A program made the position numbers and the translations under genes. This document shows positions 43,374 through 52,980 of a DNA stretch of 64,000 bases, in pieces. Source of the stretch: Agromyces salentinus (GTDB lineage: Bacteria > Actinomycetota > Actinomycetes > Actinomycetales > Microbacteriaceae); NCBI RefSeq assembly GCF_009749395.1, contig NZ_WBIR01000005.1, forward strand, positions 1 through 64,000, read 5' to 3'. Position 1 is the stretch's first letter. The number at the start of each line of letters is the position of its first letter. The notes beneath the pieces are model-generated. The model saw only the letters and a program-made list of their open reading frames with translations. It ran no database searches and had not been told where the DNA came from.

Positions 43374-44030
43374 ATGCAGCCTCGCGCTCGCCTCGCACTG
43401 ACCGGCTCGATCCTGGCGCTCGCCGCGCTGACCCTCGCGGGATGCAGCGCCTCGCCCGAGGGCGGGTCCGCGAGCGACGCGGCGAGTTCGAGCCCGAGGC
43501 CGAGCGCCGACGCGAGCGCACCGGCGACCGACGCGGACGCGACCGCCGACCCCGACGCCGACGACGACGCAGCGTCGCCGTCGAACTGCCTCGTGGGCGA
43601 CTGGGTGCTCACCGACGAGCAGATGCAGCGCTACTACGACCAGATGAACGCCGACCTCGCCGAGTACGCCATCGTCTACGACCCGAGCGGCAGCTCGGGC
43701 CTGTCGTTCGCCGAGGACGGCACCTACGCGTACACGCCCGACCTCTCGATGAGCGTCGACATCGCCGGTCTTCCCGCGGAGGCGACGCTCGGCGGCACGC
43801 TATCGGGCCAGTACGCGGTCGACGGGTCGACGGTCAGCACGAGCAACGACACGAACGAGCTGTCGATGGACGTCACGGTCGACGGCGAGGCGATGGACGG
43901 CACGGCCGTGACCGAGCAGATCCTCGCGTCGCCGATCACCTCGGCGCCCTACGACTGCTCGGGCGAGACGCCGGTGATCCACTTCTCGACGGGCGCGAGC
44001 ACGGTGCCGCTGACCCTCTCGCGAGGCTAG
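43374..44030 (+). CDS. secreted lipoprotein
   Basis: 218 residues. Signal peptide with lipobox LAGC (Cys at about 24), then a Ser/Ala/Asp-rich low-complexity linker (about 25-75), then a compact domain with NCLVGDWVLTDEQMQRYYDQM and two cysteines (the second in APYDCSGETPVI). The fold looks beta-rich, lipocalin-like or META-like, but I cannot assign a family. GGAGGG precedes the ATG. Confidence 0.75.
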   Translation: MQPRARLALTGSILALAALTLAGCSASPEGGSASDAASSSPRPSADASAPATDADATADPDADDDAASPSNCLVGDWVLTDEQMQRYYDQMNADLAEYAIVYDPSGSSGLSFAEDGTYAYTPDLSMSVDIAGLPAEATLGGTLSGQYAVDGSTVSTSNDTNELSMDVTVDGEAMDGTAVTEQILASPITSAPYDCSGETPVIHFSTGASTVPLTLSRG

Positions 44031-44048
44031 CGGCGGCCGGGGCGGGCT

Positions 44049-44324
44049 TCAGGCGAGTTCGCCCTGCTCCGACGAGATGAGCTCGTCGATCGCGGCGAAG
44101 AAGCGCTCGATGCCCGGCAGGTTCGCGCCCTTGTCGCGGGATGCCGCGAAGTCGGCGTCACTCGCCCACTCGACGATGTCGAGCCACTCCCCGTCGGCGA
44201 GCTGCACGAGGCGCGCTCCGACGAAGCCGTCGCGGTCGGCCCGGAAGTCGGCCAGCATGCCGGGTCGAGCCGACAACAGCGCGAGCGCGTCGTTCGCCCG
44301 GAACCTGGTGAGTTCGATGGTCAT
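44049..44324 (-). CDS. antibiotic biosynthesis monooxygenase-fold protein
   Basis: 91 residues with the dimeric alpha-beta barrel pattern of ABM proteins (MTIELTRFRANDALALLSARPGML ... WLDIVEWASDADFAASRD). Such small proteins are cofactor-free monooxygenases or stress-related; the substrate is not predictable. No signal peptide. Confidence 0.75.
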   Translation of the reverse strand: MTIELTRFRANDALALLSARPGMLADFRADRDGFVGARLVQLADGEWLDIVEWASDADFAASRDKGANLPGIERFFAAIDELISSEQGELA

Positions 44325-44387
44325 GTCGCCCCTCTCGATCTGATCGCGACGCTACCGCCACCCACCGACGCGCGGAGGGACGGAGAG

Positions 44388-44429
44388 CGCCGCATCGGGG
44401 CCGGCCCGCAAGCCGGCCCCGATGCGGCG
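44388..44429. terminator. strong hairpin after the amylopullulanase gene
   Basis: A perfect 18-bp stem (44388-44405 with 44412-44429) and a 6-nt loop lies 30 bp past the stop codon of the reverse-strand gene at 44459. It can act in both directions. Confidence 0.75.
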
Positions 44430-44458
44430 ACGCCCGGCCTCCGCGGCCGGACCCGACG

Positions 44459-47400
44459 TCACCAGACGATCAGCGGGACCGGCACCGACCGGGAGTCGGC
44501 GAAGCCCTCGGCGCCGTCGAACGTCGTGCTAATCAGGTGCACGCCACGGCTCAACTTCGGCAGCTTCACCTGGAAGCGGCCGCGGTCCGAGGCGTCGACC
44601 TCGACCGTGGCGATCGCCTTCCCACCGTCGAGCACCGTGATGGTGCCCTCGGGCCGGTCGCCGTCCACGGCGAACGTCTGCCCGAAGACCTTCACCGCGG
44701 ACCCTGCCTTCGCGATCAGCTTGTTCGGCGCAGCCACGGTGAACGTCGCCACGGCCGGCGGAGGCTGCTCGTCCACGAGCACGGCGACGGACCGGGCGGG
44801 AACGGTGACCGTGCCGCTCGCGGCATCCCACGCCGTGGCCTTCACGACCGCGTCGGAGCCGTTCGCCTGCGCGTCGGTGAGCGCGAAGTCCCGGCCGGCG
44901 AGCCCGTCGACCTGCTCGGTGATCGCCTCGGGCGAGGCGTTGAACACCACGAGGGCGCCGTCGAGCTCGGGATCCGCGTCCTCGCCCACCAGGTCGTCGA
45001 TCTCCATGACGATGAGGCCGGGCGTGGCGTCGGAGCCGCTGTTCGGGAAGCTCACCTTCTGGTCGATGAGCTCCGCCGAGCCGAGCTGCAGCAGGTCGAC
45101 CTCGTTCCGCACGCGCAGGAGGTCGAGCGCGGATGCCTCGGCCGCCGCGATGTCGGCCGCTCCGGGCTTGAGCGCCGGGTTCTCGAGCAGCGGCCGCATG
45201 ACCGCCCAGTTGTCGCCGTTGTCGGCCTCGCCAGGCAGGCCGGACCCGAAGGTCGACCCCTGGCCGGTCCAGTCGATCCGGTTGAACCAGTCACCCGAGT
45301 TGTAGCTGTTGCGATCGAGAGACTTCGAACGCAGGAGCTCGGTGCCGGCGTGCCAGAACGAGGGCGTCTGCGAGAGGGTCACGGTCGCGAGCGACAGGGT
45401 GTTCATCCGCACGCGGTCGGCCATCGGCAGGTCGACGGGCAGCTTCAGCACGCCGAGGTCGTACAGCGTCTCGTTGTCGTGGGCGTCGACGTAGTTGATC
45501 ACCTCGTCGGGCTGGTCGGCGTAGCCCGCCGGCGCTCCGTTGTAGTCCACCTCCGCACCGCGCTTCACGACGCCGTCGTACCCCGTGAACTCGAAGTCGC
45601 GGAGGTTGCCGGCGAGGCCGACCTTGACGAGGTCGGTCTGCTGCCCGAGGGTGCGGATCTCGGACTCGTCGCGGGTGAGCGGCCGTCCGTTCGGGTCGCC
45701 CGCGAGCCCGGTGCCGAAGCCCTGCTCGAAGAGCGACTCGCCCACCACCGGGCTGCCGCCGTGCACGCCGTCGCGGAGCCGGTCGTTGAACGAGCCGATG
45801 CCGGTGCCGCCGAGCTGGCCCTGCGTGGCCTGCTCGAACAGCGCGTTGTCAGCGACCTCGCCGAAGTTCCAGCCCTCGCCGTAGAGGTACACGGCCTTGC
45901 CGTCGATGCCGTCCTCCGCGAGCGTGAGCTCGTCGAGGGAGGCCCGAACGGCGAGCATGTTCGCCTTGGAGTGGTGGCCCATCAGGTCGAAGCGGAATCC
46001 GTCGACCTTGTACTCCTTGGCCCAGAGGACGACGGAGTCGACCATGAGCTTCTCGGCGACCTCGTGCTCGGTGGCGACGTTCTGGCAGCAGGTCGAGGTC
46101 TCGACGTTGCCGGCCGCGTTGAGCCGCTGGTAGTAGCCGGGCACGATCCGGTCGAGCACCGACTTCGCGCCCTGGCCGGATGCCGCGGTGTGGTTGTAGA
46201 CCTCGTCGAGCACGACCTGCAGGCCCATGCCGTGCAGCGCCCCGACCATCTCGCGGAACTCGCCGACGCGCGCGCCGCCGTTCGGGTCCACCGCGTAGGA
46301 GCCCTCGGGCGCCTGGAAGTGGAACGGGTCGTACCCCCAGTTGAAGCCGTCGAGGTCGCGGACGTCGTCGATGCAGGCCTGCTGCTCCTCCGACGCGGGA
46401 CCGTAGGCGGCGAGGTCGCAGGCCGGGGTCGCCTGCGCTGCGCGGTCCTCCTCGATCGTCGCGATGTCGAAGGTCGGCAGCAGGTGCACGGTGTTGATGC
46501 CGGCGTCGGCGAGCTGCTCCAGCTGCGCCGTGCCCGCCGAGTCGCGCGTGAAGGCCCGGTAGGTGCCCCGTTCGGCCTCGGGCACGGTCTCGTCGGTGAT
46601 CGAGAAGTCGCGCACGTGCAGCTCGTAGATCGCCCGGTCGACGGGTCGCTCGACCACGGGAGCGGGCGTCTCGGCCCACTGCTCGGGCGCGAGCGACGCG
46701 TCGTCGAGGTCGACGACGACCGTCCTGGTCGAGTTCGTGGTGAGCGCGACGGAGTACGGATCGGTCACCGAGTTGGTCTCGATGGCGCCCGTCGTCGGTG
46801 CGTACACCCGCACCGACCAGCGGTACTCGTCGCCGGCGGCGAGGCCGTCGACGCTCCAGGTGCCGTTCGCATCGTCGAAGCTCGCCTCGACGACCTCCGG
46901 GTCGGCGGATGCCCCGGCATCCCAGCGCTCGAGCGACACCGCCTGCGCGGTGGGCGCCCAGAGGGTCGCGGTCGCCTCGTCGCCGCTCCATCCGACGCCG
47001 AGCGGCACGGAGGCCACGGCGTCGGCGTAGAGGTCGTCGAGCACGCCGGGGACCTGCACGCCCGTGAGCGCGGTCAGGCTGCCGTCGAGTCGCTGCGCGA
47101 CCTGCAGCTGCTGGGTGAGCAGGTCCGCCACCTCGGCGCGGTCGAGTCCTTCGGGTCGCAGCACGGTGTACTCGGCCAGATGCGGGAACTTCGCCGCCTG
47201 GGCCTCGCTGAGGCCGGACGGGTCGAAGGCGAGCTCGACCGCGTCGCCGCCGCCGGTCACCTCGCCGTCCTCGACGCCGAGCGTCGCCTCGGGCGAGTGC
47301 TCCAGCGTGTACGCCAGGTCGCTCGGGTCCTCGGCGCCCGCGAACGTCGGCGGCACGGCGAGGGTGTCCTCGCCCAGCCAGTAGGCGTTGGACTGGCCGG

Positions 47401-50400
47401 CACCGGGCAGCGGCGGGTTCGAGACCTCGATCACGAGCACGTGCGTGTCGATCGTGTACCGGAAGGTGACGAGCTCGCCGTCCTTCGTGGTGAAGGCGTA
47501 GTTCGCGCCACCGGGAGCCCCGCCGACGCCGTAGTTCTCGTCCCAGCTGCGGCCGTGCGCGACCTTCCCCTCGTAGGAGCCGGCGGGGATCGCCGCGGTC
47601 GAGAACTCGTACACGCCGTCCTTGTCGCCGTCCTGCATGAGGGAGGCGAGGCACTCGGGCTGCCAGTCCCCGGAGCATCCGATCTCGGACTGGAAGCTGC
47701 CGGGCACGGTGACGACGGGCCCTTCGGCCGTCGAGGAGACGACCTTGGTGTCGGGGTTCCAGAAGAAGGTGATCGATCCGCCCTCGTGCGTGTACAGGAC
47801 GTTGCCGCCGCCGGGCTCGCCGTTCGCGCCGTAGTTCAGGTCCCAGCTGCCATTGAGCGCGACCTTGTACTCGTGGTCGCCGGCGGGCAGGTCGAACGTG
47901 CCCTCGTAGATGCCGTCGGCGCGCAGCGTGAGCTTCGCGGCCTCGCAGCCGGGGGCCCAGTCGCCCGCGCAGCCCATCTCGGAGTTGTGGCTGCCCGGCA
48001 CGGTCACGAGGTCGATCGGCTGCTCGGGCTCCTCCTCCTCGACGAGGTTGACGGCGTTGCCCACGCTCGCGTAGGTGCTCGCCGCGGCGCGATTGCCCGC
48101 GGCATCCGTGGACACCGCCCGGTACTCGACGAGCGTGCCCTCCTCGAGGCCCGCGGTGTCGTGGAAGACGCGCGGACTCGTGTCCTCGGCGGTGCCGAGG
48201 GCGTGCCAGGCATCGTCGCCGGTCGCGCCCGCGACGCGCCAGGCGAAGCTCGTCTCCTGCCAGGTGGCGTCGTCGACGTCGGCGACCACCGGGGTGATGC
48301 CCGTGACGCCCGCGCCGGCCGCAGGAGTCGACACGCTGATGGCGGATGCCGCGTCGCCGGCGCTGACCGTGCGGTCGGCCTTCCAGACCACGGTGCCGAG
48401 CGCCGGCACGCTGACGGATGCCACGCCGTCGGCGTCGGCCGTCACGGCCTGGCCGTCGCCCGAGAGCACCGAGAACGCGCCGTCCTTCGTGAGCGTCGGC
48501 ACCTGCACGGTGCGCTCCTCGTTCGCGTTGTTCGCTGCGACGAGGTATTCGACCTTCTCGGTGCGGTCGACGCGGCTGAAGGCGTACACGCCGGCGCCGT
48601 TGTCGACGTAGCGCTCGACCTGCGCTCCGGTGGCGAGCGCCGGATGCGCCTGCCGCAGTTCGGAGAGCGCGGCGATGTGCTCGTAGAGCGGCGCATCCGT
48701 GGCGTAGCGGTCGACGCTGCCGGCGGTCTCGCCCGTGACGAGCTCCTGGTTCTCGTACTCGTCGACCTGGCTCGCGAAGAGCGTCTGCCTCGCGCTCTGG
48801 TCGCCGCCGATGCCGGCGAAGCCCTGCTCGTCGCCGTAGTAGACGACCGGCTGGCCGCGCGTGAGGAAGAGCAGCTCGTGCGCGAGCTCGTCACGCTGGA
48901 GCGGGGCATCCGTCGACTGCAGGAACATGCCGACACGGCCCATGTCGTGGTTGCCGAGGAAGGTCGGCAGGGCCGTCGCCGAGGAGTCGGGGGTCGTGTA
49001 GTAGTCGTCGCCCGCGAAGAGGGACTGCAGGTTCTTCGCCGAGTTGCCCGCCGCGAAGCTCACCGCCTGCGACTGGAACGTGAAGTCGAGCACCGAGTTC
49101 ATGTCGGTCCTGCGCACGTACGGCGAGAGCTTCTGCGGGTCGGCGTCGTAGACCTCGCCGAACATGAAGAAGTCGGGCTTGCCCTGCTCGTGCGCGTAGT
49201 CGAGCACCTGCGTGGACCACTGCTCCCAGAACTCGAAGTTCACGTGCTTGGCCGTGTCGATGCGGAACCCGTCGATGCCGAGGTCGATCCACTGGTCGTA
49301 CACGTCGACGAAGCCGTTCACCACGGTCGGGTGCTCGGTCATGAGGTCGTCGAGGCCGACGAAGTCGCCGTACGTGACCGACTCGCCCTCCCACGTGGAG
49401 TCGCCGCGGTTGTGGTAGATCGTCGGGTCGTTGAGCCAGGCCGGCACCTTCAGGTCGGCGTCCTCGGGGCGCACGACCGGCGTGTACGGGAAGCTCGTCG
49501 CGGCGTCGAGCGTCGGGAACGGCGTCTGCCCGTCGGCGTAGTCGCCGAGGTCGATCTCGTTGCCCTCGGCGTCGAGGTAGGGGCTCGCCGCCTGGTCGAT
49601 GTACGAGTACTGCTGCTCCTCGTAGTCGATGACGTCGGCCGTGTGGTTGGTGATGATGTCGAAGTAGACCTTGATGCCGCGGTCGTGCGCGTCGGCGATG
49701 AGGGCCTCGAGCTCGGCGTTCGTGCCGAGGTGCGGGTCGATCTGGGTGAAGTCGGTGACCCAGTACCCGTGGTAGCCGGCGCTCGCCTCGGCGCCCTCGC
49801 CCTGCACGGGGCGGTTCTTGAAGCTCGGCGTGAGCCAGATGGCCGTCGTGCCGAGTCCGTCGATGTAGTCCAGGCGGTCGCGCAGGCCCTGCAGGTCGCC
49901 GCCGTTGTAGAAGCCCTTGTGGGTCGGGTCGAACCCGGTGGCGAGCGCGTCGCCGGTGAGGCCGCCCTGGTCGTTGGCCGGGTCGCCGTTCGCGAAGCGG
50001 TCGGTCATGACGAAGTAGAAGGTCTCGTCGCTGCCCGGCTGGCGCACGGGAGCCGACGCCAGCGCCGCGTCATCCGCCTCGGTGTAGGCGCCGCGGAGAC
50101 CGGTCGCCTCGAGGCCCACGCGCTTCAGCGTGTCGTCGAAGACCACGCGCACGGGGGTGTCGCCCGCGACGGTCAACGGGATGTTGTCGCCGCCGCCGTT
50201 CACGCCGTAGGACTCGTCCCAGGCGTCGTTCACGGCGACCTTGTACTCGTACGTGCCCGCGGGGATCGTGAAGTCCGCGGCATACACGCCGGGCGTGTCG
50301 GTGGCGAGCAGTTCGGTCTCGGGGCACGCGGGCTCCCAGTCGCCGCCGGCGCCGGCACCGAGGTCGGCGCAGCCGAGCTCGGACTGCAGCGAGCCGACGA

Positions 50401-50524
50401 GGGCGAACGTGCGGGGTTCCTCCGCCGATGCCGCGAGGCCCGGGACGACGGCCAGCGCGGATGCCGCGAGCCCTCCGGCGACCACGAGGGCGAACCAACT
50501 GCGAGCGCGAGCGCGTTGCGTCAT
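44459..50524 (-). CDS. secreted amylopullulanase (tandem GH13 domains)
   Basis: 2021 residues from ATG 50524, with AGGAG about 7 nt upstream. Signal peptide 1-33. Modules in order: X25-type starch-binding domain (38-120); alpha-amylase GH13 (165-720) with nucleophile D423 (GFRIDTAKH), acid E457 (GEVYD) and D527 (GNHD); Ig-like region (735-825); two more X25 modules (838-920, 938-1025); pullulanase N-terminal and CBM48 region (1045-1280); a second GH13 (1290-1880) with D1513 (GFRFDLMGH) and E1550 (YGEGW); C-terminal pullulanase beta domain and Ig-like tail. It should cut both alpha-1,4 and alpha-1,6 bonds in starch outside the cell. No LPxTG anchor. A LacI-type operator lies over its promoter. 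Confidence 0.92.
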   Translation of the reverse strand: MTQRARARSWFALVVAGGLAASALAVVPGLAASAEEPRTFALVGSLQSELGCADLGAGAGGDWEPACPETELLATDTPGVYAADFTIPAGTYEYKVAVNDAWDESYGVNGGGDNIPLTVAGDTPVRVVFDDTLKRVGLEATGLRGAYTEADDAALASAPVRQPGSDETFYFVMTDRFANGDPANDQGGLTGDALATGFDPTHKGFYNGGDLQGLRDRLDYIDGLGTTAIWLTPSFKNRPVQGEGAEASAGYHGYWVTDFTQIDPHLGTNAELEALIADAHDRGIKVYFDIITNHTADVIDYEEQQYSYIDQAASPYLDAEGNEIDLGDYADGQTPFPTLDAATSFPYTPVVRPEDADLKVPAWLNDPTIYHNRGDSTWEGESVTYGDFVGLDDLMTEHPTVVNGFVDVYDQWIDLGIDGFRIDTAKHVNFEFWEQWSTQVLDYAHEQGKPDFFMFGEVYDADPQKLSPYVRRTDMNSVLDFTFQSQAVSFAAGNSAKNLQSLFAGDDYYTTPDSSATALPTFLGNHDMGRVGMFLQSTDAPLQRDELAHELLFLTRGQPVVYYGDEQGFAGIGGDQSARQTLFASQVDEYENQELVTGETAGSVDRYATDAPLYEHIAALSELRQAHPALATGAQVERYVDNGAGVYAFSRVDRTEKVEYLVAANNANEERTVQVPTLTKDGAFSVLSGDGQAVTADADGVASVSVPALGTVVWKADRTVSAGDAASAISVSTPAAGAGVTGITPVVADVDDATWQETSFAWRVAGATGDDAWHALGTAEDTSPRVFHDTAGLEEGTLVEYRAVSTDAAGNRAAASTYASVGNAVNLVEEEEPEQPIDLVTVPGSHNSEMGCAGDWAPGCEAAKLTLRADGIYEGTFDLPAGDHEYKVALNGSWDLNYGANGEPGGGNVLYTHEGGSITFFWNPDTKVVSSTAEGPVVTVPGSFQSEIGCSGDWQPECLASLMQDGDKDGVYEFSTAAIPAGSYEGKVAHGRSWDENYGVGGAPGGANYAFTTKDGELVTFRYTIDTHVLVIEVSNPPLPGAGQSNAYWLGEDTLAVPPTFAGAEDPSDLAYTLEHSPEATLGVEDGEVTGGGDAVELAFDPSGLSEAQAAKFPHLAEYTVLRPEGLDRAEVADLLTQQLQVAQRLDGSLTALTGVQVPGVLDDLYADAVASVPLGVGWSGDEATATLWAPTAQAVSLERWDAGASADPEVVEASFDDANGTWSVDGLAAGDEYRWSVRVYAPTTGAIETNSVTDPYSVALTTNSTRTVVVDLDDASLAPEQWAETPAPVVERPVDRAIYELHVRDFSITDETVPEAERGTYRAFTRDSAGTAQLEQLADAGINTVHLLPTFDIATIEEDRAAQATPACDLAAYGPASEEQQACIDDVRDLDGFNWGYDPFHFQAPEGSYAVDPNGGARVGEFREMVGALHGMGLQVVLDEVYNHTAASGQGAKSVLDRIVPGYYQRLNAAGNVETSTCCQNVATEHEVAEKLMVDSVVLWAKEYKVDGFRFDLMGHHSKANMLAVRASLDELTLAEDGIDGKAVYLYGEGWNFGEVADNALFEQATQGQLGGTGIGSFNDRLRDGVHGGSPVVGESLFEQGFGTGLAGDPNGRPLTRDESEIRTLGQQTDLVKVGLAGNLRDFEFTGYDGVVKRGAEVDYNGAPAGYADQPDEVINYVDAHDNETLYDLGVLKLPVDLPMADRVRMNTLSLATVTLSQTPSFWHAGTELLRSKSLDRNSYNSGDWFNRIDWTGQGSTFGSGLPGEADNGDNWAVMRPLLENPALKPGAADIAAAEASALDLLRVRNEVDLLQLGSAELIDQKVSFPNSGSDATPGLIVMEIDDLVGEDADPELDGALVVFNASPEAITEQVDGLAGRDFALTDAQANGSDAVVKATAWDAASGTVTVPARSVAVLVDEQPPPAVATFTVAAPNKLIAKAGSAVKVFGQTFAVDGDRPEGTITVLDGGKAIATVEVDASDRGRFQVKLPKLSRGVHLISTTFDGAEGFADSRSVPVPLIVW

Positions 50525-50573
50525 CCTTGACTCCTGTTTTCCCGGCACGACGACGTGCCACCGACTTGGAGCG

Positions 50574-50611
50574 AAGCTAGCAGCGCGGAGCCGGTTAATG
50601 CAAGCGCTTAC
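50574..50611 (-). promoter_or_regulatory. amylopullulanase promoter with LacI-type operator
   Basis: Reverse-strand TTGCAT (50598-50603), 18 bp, TAGCTT (50574-50579). The near-palindrome tgcaagcgcttac (50599-50611), a typical LacI/MalR-family operator, overlaps the -35 box, as expected for repression. Confidence 0.6.
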
Positions 50612-50623
50612 AGATTTGCGGTC

Positions 50624-50660
50624 CGATCGCTTGCGGCCTCGTCGCCCCTGTGCCTATCTT
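50624..50660 (+). promoter_or_regulatory. alpha-amylase promoter
   Basis: TTGCGG (50631-50636), 18 bp, TATCTT (50655-50660). The sequence cgatcgcttgcgg over the -35 box resembles half of the operator found at 50599 and 50812. Confidence 0.5.
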
Positions 50661-50766
50661 TGGGGACAGTCGTCGTCGTGACGCGGCTGCCGCAGTGACG
50701 CGGCAGCGGCGCGATCACCCGGACTCCCGGCCGGAGAATCGCCGATCTGCAAAGGATCTCGTTCCC

Positions 50767-52890
50767 ATGTCAGACCATCCGCCCGTCATCGCCCCTGCCG
50801 GCGACGCCATTCGCAAGCGCTTGCGGTTCACGGCGACATTTCTCCTCGGAGCGCTCCTCGCCACGCTCCTGGCAGCGACCCCGTTGCCAACCGCCGACCG
50901 GGCCGACGCAGCCGCGCCGGGTCCGAAGGACACCACCGCCGTCCTCTTCTCGTGGACCTGGAACGCCATCGCCCGGGAGTGCACCGGGAACCTCGGACCT
51001 GCCGGCTACGGCTTCGTCCAGACCTCGCCGCCGCAGGAGCACGTGCAGGGCCCCGAGTGGTGGACGTACTACCAACCCGTGAGCTACAAGGTCGAGTCGC
51101 GGCTCGGCACGCGCGCCGAGTTCAAGGCCATGGTGGACACCTGCCACGCGGCCGGCGTCAAGGTCATCGCCGACGCCGTCATCAACCACATGAGCGGCAA
51201 GAGCGCCGGCGGCGTCGGCTGGGCCGGCTCGTCGTTCGCGCACTACGACTACCCGGGCATCTACCAGTCCCAGGACTTCCACTCGTGCCGGCGCGACATC
51301 GCGAACTACCAGAACCGCACCGAGGTGCAGGAGTGCAACCTCGTGAACCTCTCCGACCTGAACACGTCGTCCTCGTACGTGCAGGGCCGCATCGCCGGCT
51401 ACCTGAACGACCTCGCTTCGCTCGGCGTCGACGGATTCCGCATCGACGCGGTCAAGCACATCTCGGCGGCCGACATGCAGGGCATCCTCGGCAAGGTGAA
51501 CGACCGGGCCCGGCTCTACCTCGTGCAGGAGGTCATCCGCGCGAACGAGCCGATCCAGCCCGAGGAGTACCTCGCCAACGGCGACATCCACGAGTTCGCC
51601 TTCGCACGCAAGCTGAAGGAGGCCTTCGGCGGCGGCACGATCAACTGGCTCACCACGGGCACCGGCATCGGCTCGAGCTGGGCGGGGTTCCTGCAGAACG
51701 CCAACGCGGCCGTCTTCGTCGACAACCACGACACCGAACGGAACGGCGAGACGCTGAGCTACAGGGACGGGGCCGCCTACGACCTCGCGCAGGTCTTCAC
51801 GCTCGCCTGGAACTACGGCTCGCCCTCGATCCACTCGGGGTACGAGTTCTCGAACAAGGAGGCCGGCCCGGCCCTCGCCGGGAACGGCGAGGTGATCGAC
51901 CCGGTCTGCGGGCAGAACGGCTGGACGTGCAAGCACGCCCAGACCTCGATCGAGAACATGGTCGGCTTCCGCACGGCCACCTACGGCACCGCGATCACGA
52001 ACCGGTGGGACAACGGCTCGAACGCGATCGCGTTCGGTCGCGGCGACAAGGGCTTCGTGGCCATCAACCGCGGCGGCGGCTCGGTCGATCGCACCTGGCA
52101 GACCTCGCTGCCGGCCGGGCAGTACTGCAACGTGATCGTCGGGCAGCCCACGAGCGGCGGATGCAGCGCCGGCGGCGTCATCACCGTCGGCGGCGACGGT
52201 CGCTTCACGGCGCCCGTCGGCGGCAACGCGGCCCTCGCGCTGCATGTCGGCGCGAAGGCCGGCGGTTCGGGCGGCAACCCCGACCCCGAGCCGCAGCCCG
52301 GCTCGTCGATGACGGTCTACTACTCGACCTCGAAGGGATGGACGAACCACAACATCCACTACCGGGTGGGCACCGGGTCATGGACGACGGCGCCGGGCGT
52401 CGGCATGGCGCCGGCCTGCGCCGGCTGGGTGTCGAAGACGGTCGAGCTCGGCTCCGCGACCTCCGTCACCGCCGCCTTCAACAACGGCTCGGGCACGTGG
52501 GACAACAACGGCGGCCGCGACTACGCGCTGACCGGGAGCGTGGCCGCCGTCGCGAACGGAGCCGTGACCTCGGCGAACCCGTGCAGCACGACGCCGACGA
52601 ACCCGGCGACGTCGACCACCGTCTACTACGCGACCGGCTGGGCCACGGCGAACATCCACTACCGGGTCGGCACCGGTTCGTGGACGGCCGCTCCCGGCGT
52701 TGGCATGGCGCCCGCCTGCGCCGGCTGGAAGGTGAAGACGATCGAGCTCGGCGGCGCGAGCGGCATCACGGCCGCCTTCAACAACGGGTCCGGCTCGTGG
52801 GACAGCAACGGCGGCGCCGACTACGCGATCGCGTCCGGCCCGGTGAAGGTGTCCAACGGCACCGTCACCGCGGGCGACCCGTGTAGCTGA
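50767..52890 (+). CDS. secreted alpha-amylase with two CBM25-like modules
   Basis: 707 residues. A basic N-terminus and hydrophobic core (15-48) form the signal peptide. The GH13 domain (about 55-500, Streptomyces-type) has ADAVINH (I), GFRIDAVKH with nucleophile D227, acid E255 in VQEVIR, and D322 in FVDNHDTE. After a Pro/Gly linker, two nearly identical starch-binding modules of about 85 residues follow (about 515-600 and 618-705), each with NIHYRVGTGSW, GVGMAPACAGW and AAFNNGSG. It would cut internal alpha-1,4 bonds in starch. Divergent from the amylopullulanase gene. AAAGGA lies 12 nt before the ATG. A perfect operator palindrome lies inside codons 16-20. Confidence 0.93.
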   Translation: MSDHPPVIAPAGDAIRKRLRFTATFLLGALLATLLAATPLPTADRADAAAPGPKDTTAVLFSWTWNAIARECTGNLGPAGYGFVQTSPPQEHVQGPEWWTYYQPVSYKVESRLGTRAEFKAMVDTCHAAGVKVIADAVINHMSGKSAGGVGWAGSSFAHYDYPGIYQSQDFHSCRRDIANYQNRTEVQECNLVNLSDLNTSSSYVQGRIAGYLNDLASLGVDGFRIDAVKHISAADMQGILGKVNDRARLYLVQEVIRANEPIQPEEYLANGDIHEFAFARKLKEAFGGGTINWLTTGTGIGSSWAGFLQNANAAVFVDNHDTERNGETLSYRDGAAYDLAQVFTLAWNYGSPSIHSGYEFSNKEAGPALAGNGEVIDPVCGQNGWTCKHAQTSIENMVGFRTATYGTAITNRWDNGSNAIAFGRGDKGFVAINRGGGSVDRTWQTSLPAGQYCNVIVGQPTSGGCSAGGVITVGGDGRFTAPVGGNAALALHVGAKAGGSGGNPDPEPQPGSSMTVYYSTSKGWTNHNIHYRVGTGSWTTAPGVGMAPACAGWVSKTVELGSATSVTAAFNNGSGTWDNNGGRDYALTGSVAAVANGAVTSANPCSTTPTNPATSTTVYYATGWATANIHYRVGTGSWTAAPGVGMAPACAGWKVKTIELGGASGITAAFNNGSGSWDSNGGADYAIASGPVKVSNGTVTAGDPCS
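50812..50825. promoter_or_regulatory. perfect LacI-type operator inside coding sequence
   Basis: The 14-bp palindrome cgcaagcgcttgcg lies within the codons for the basic part of the amylase signal peptide (R-K-R-L-R). It matches the operator core at 50599 and could act as a downstream roadblock or looping site. Confidence 0.6.
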
Positions 52891-52895
52891 GAGAC

Positions 52896-52927
52896 CTCAC
52901 GGCTGCCGAGACCTTCGGCGCCGTGAG
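52896..52927 (+). terminator. terminator after the alpha-amylase gene
   Basis: Outer stem ctcacggc / gccgtgag with an inner gccga / tcggc hairpin, starting 5 nt past the stop codon. Confidence 0.6.
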
Positions 52928-52980
52928 CCGGGAACGGGGCGGCATCGGAGCGATCCGGTGCCGCCCTGTGCTCGTTCGCA

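Noticed and set aside
44537-50530. A forward-strand open frame of almost 2000 codons opposite the amylopullulanase gene
   Set aside because: Its product is a Val/Asp/Arg-rich antisense shadow without domains; the reverse-strand gene has signal peptide and catalytic motifs.
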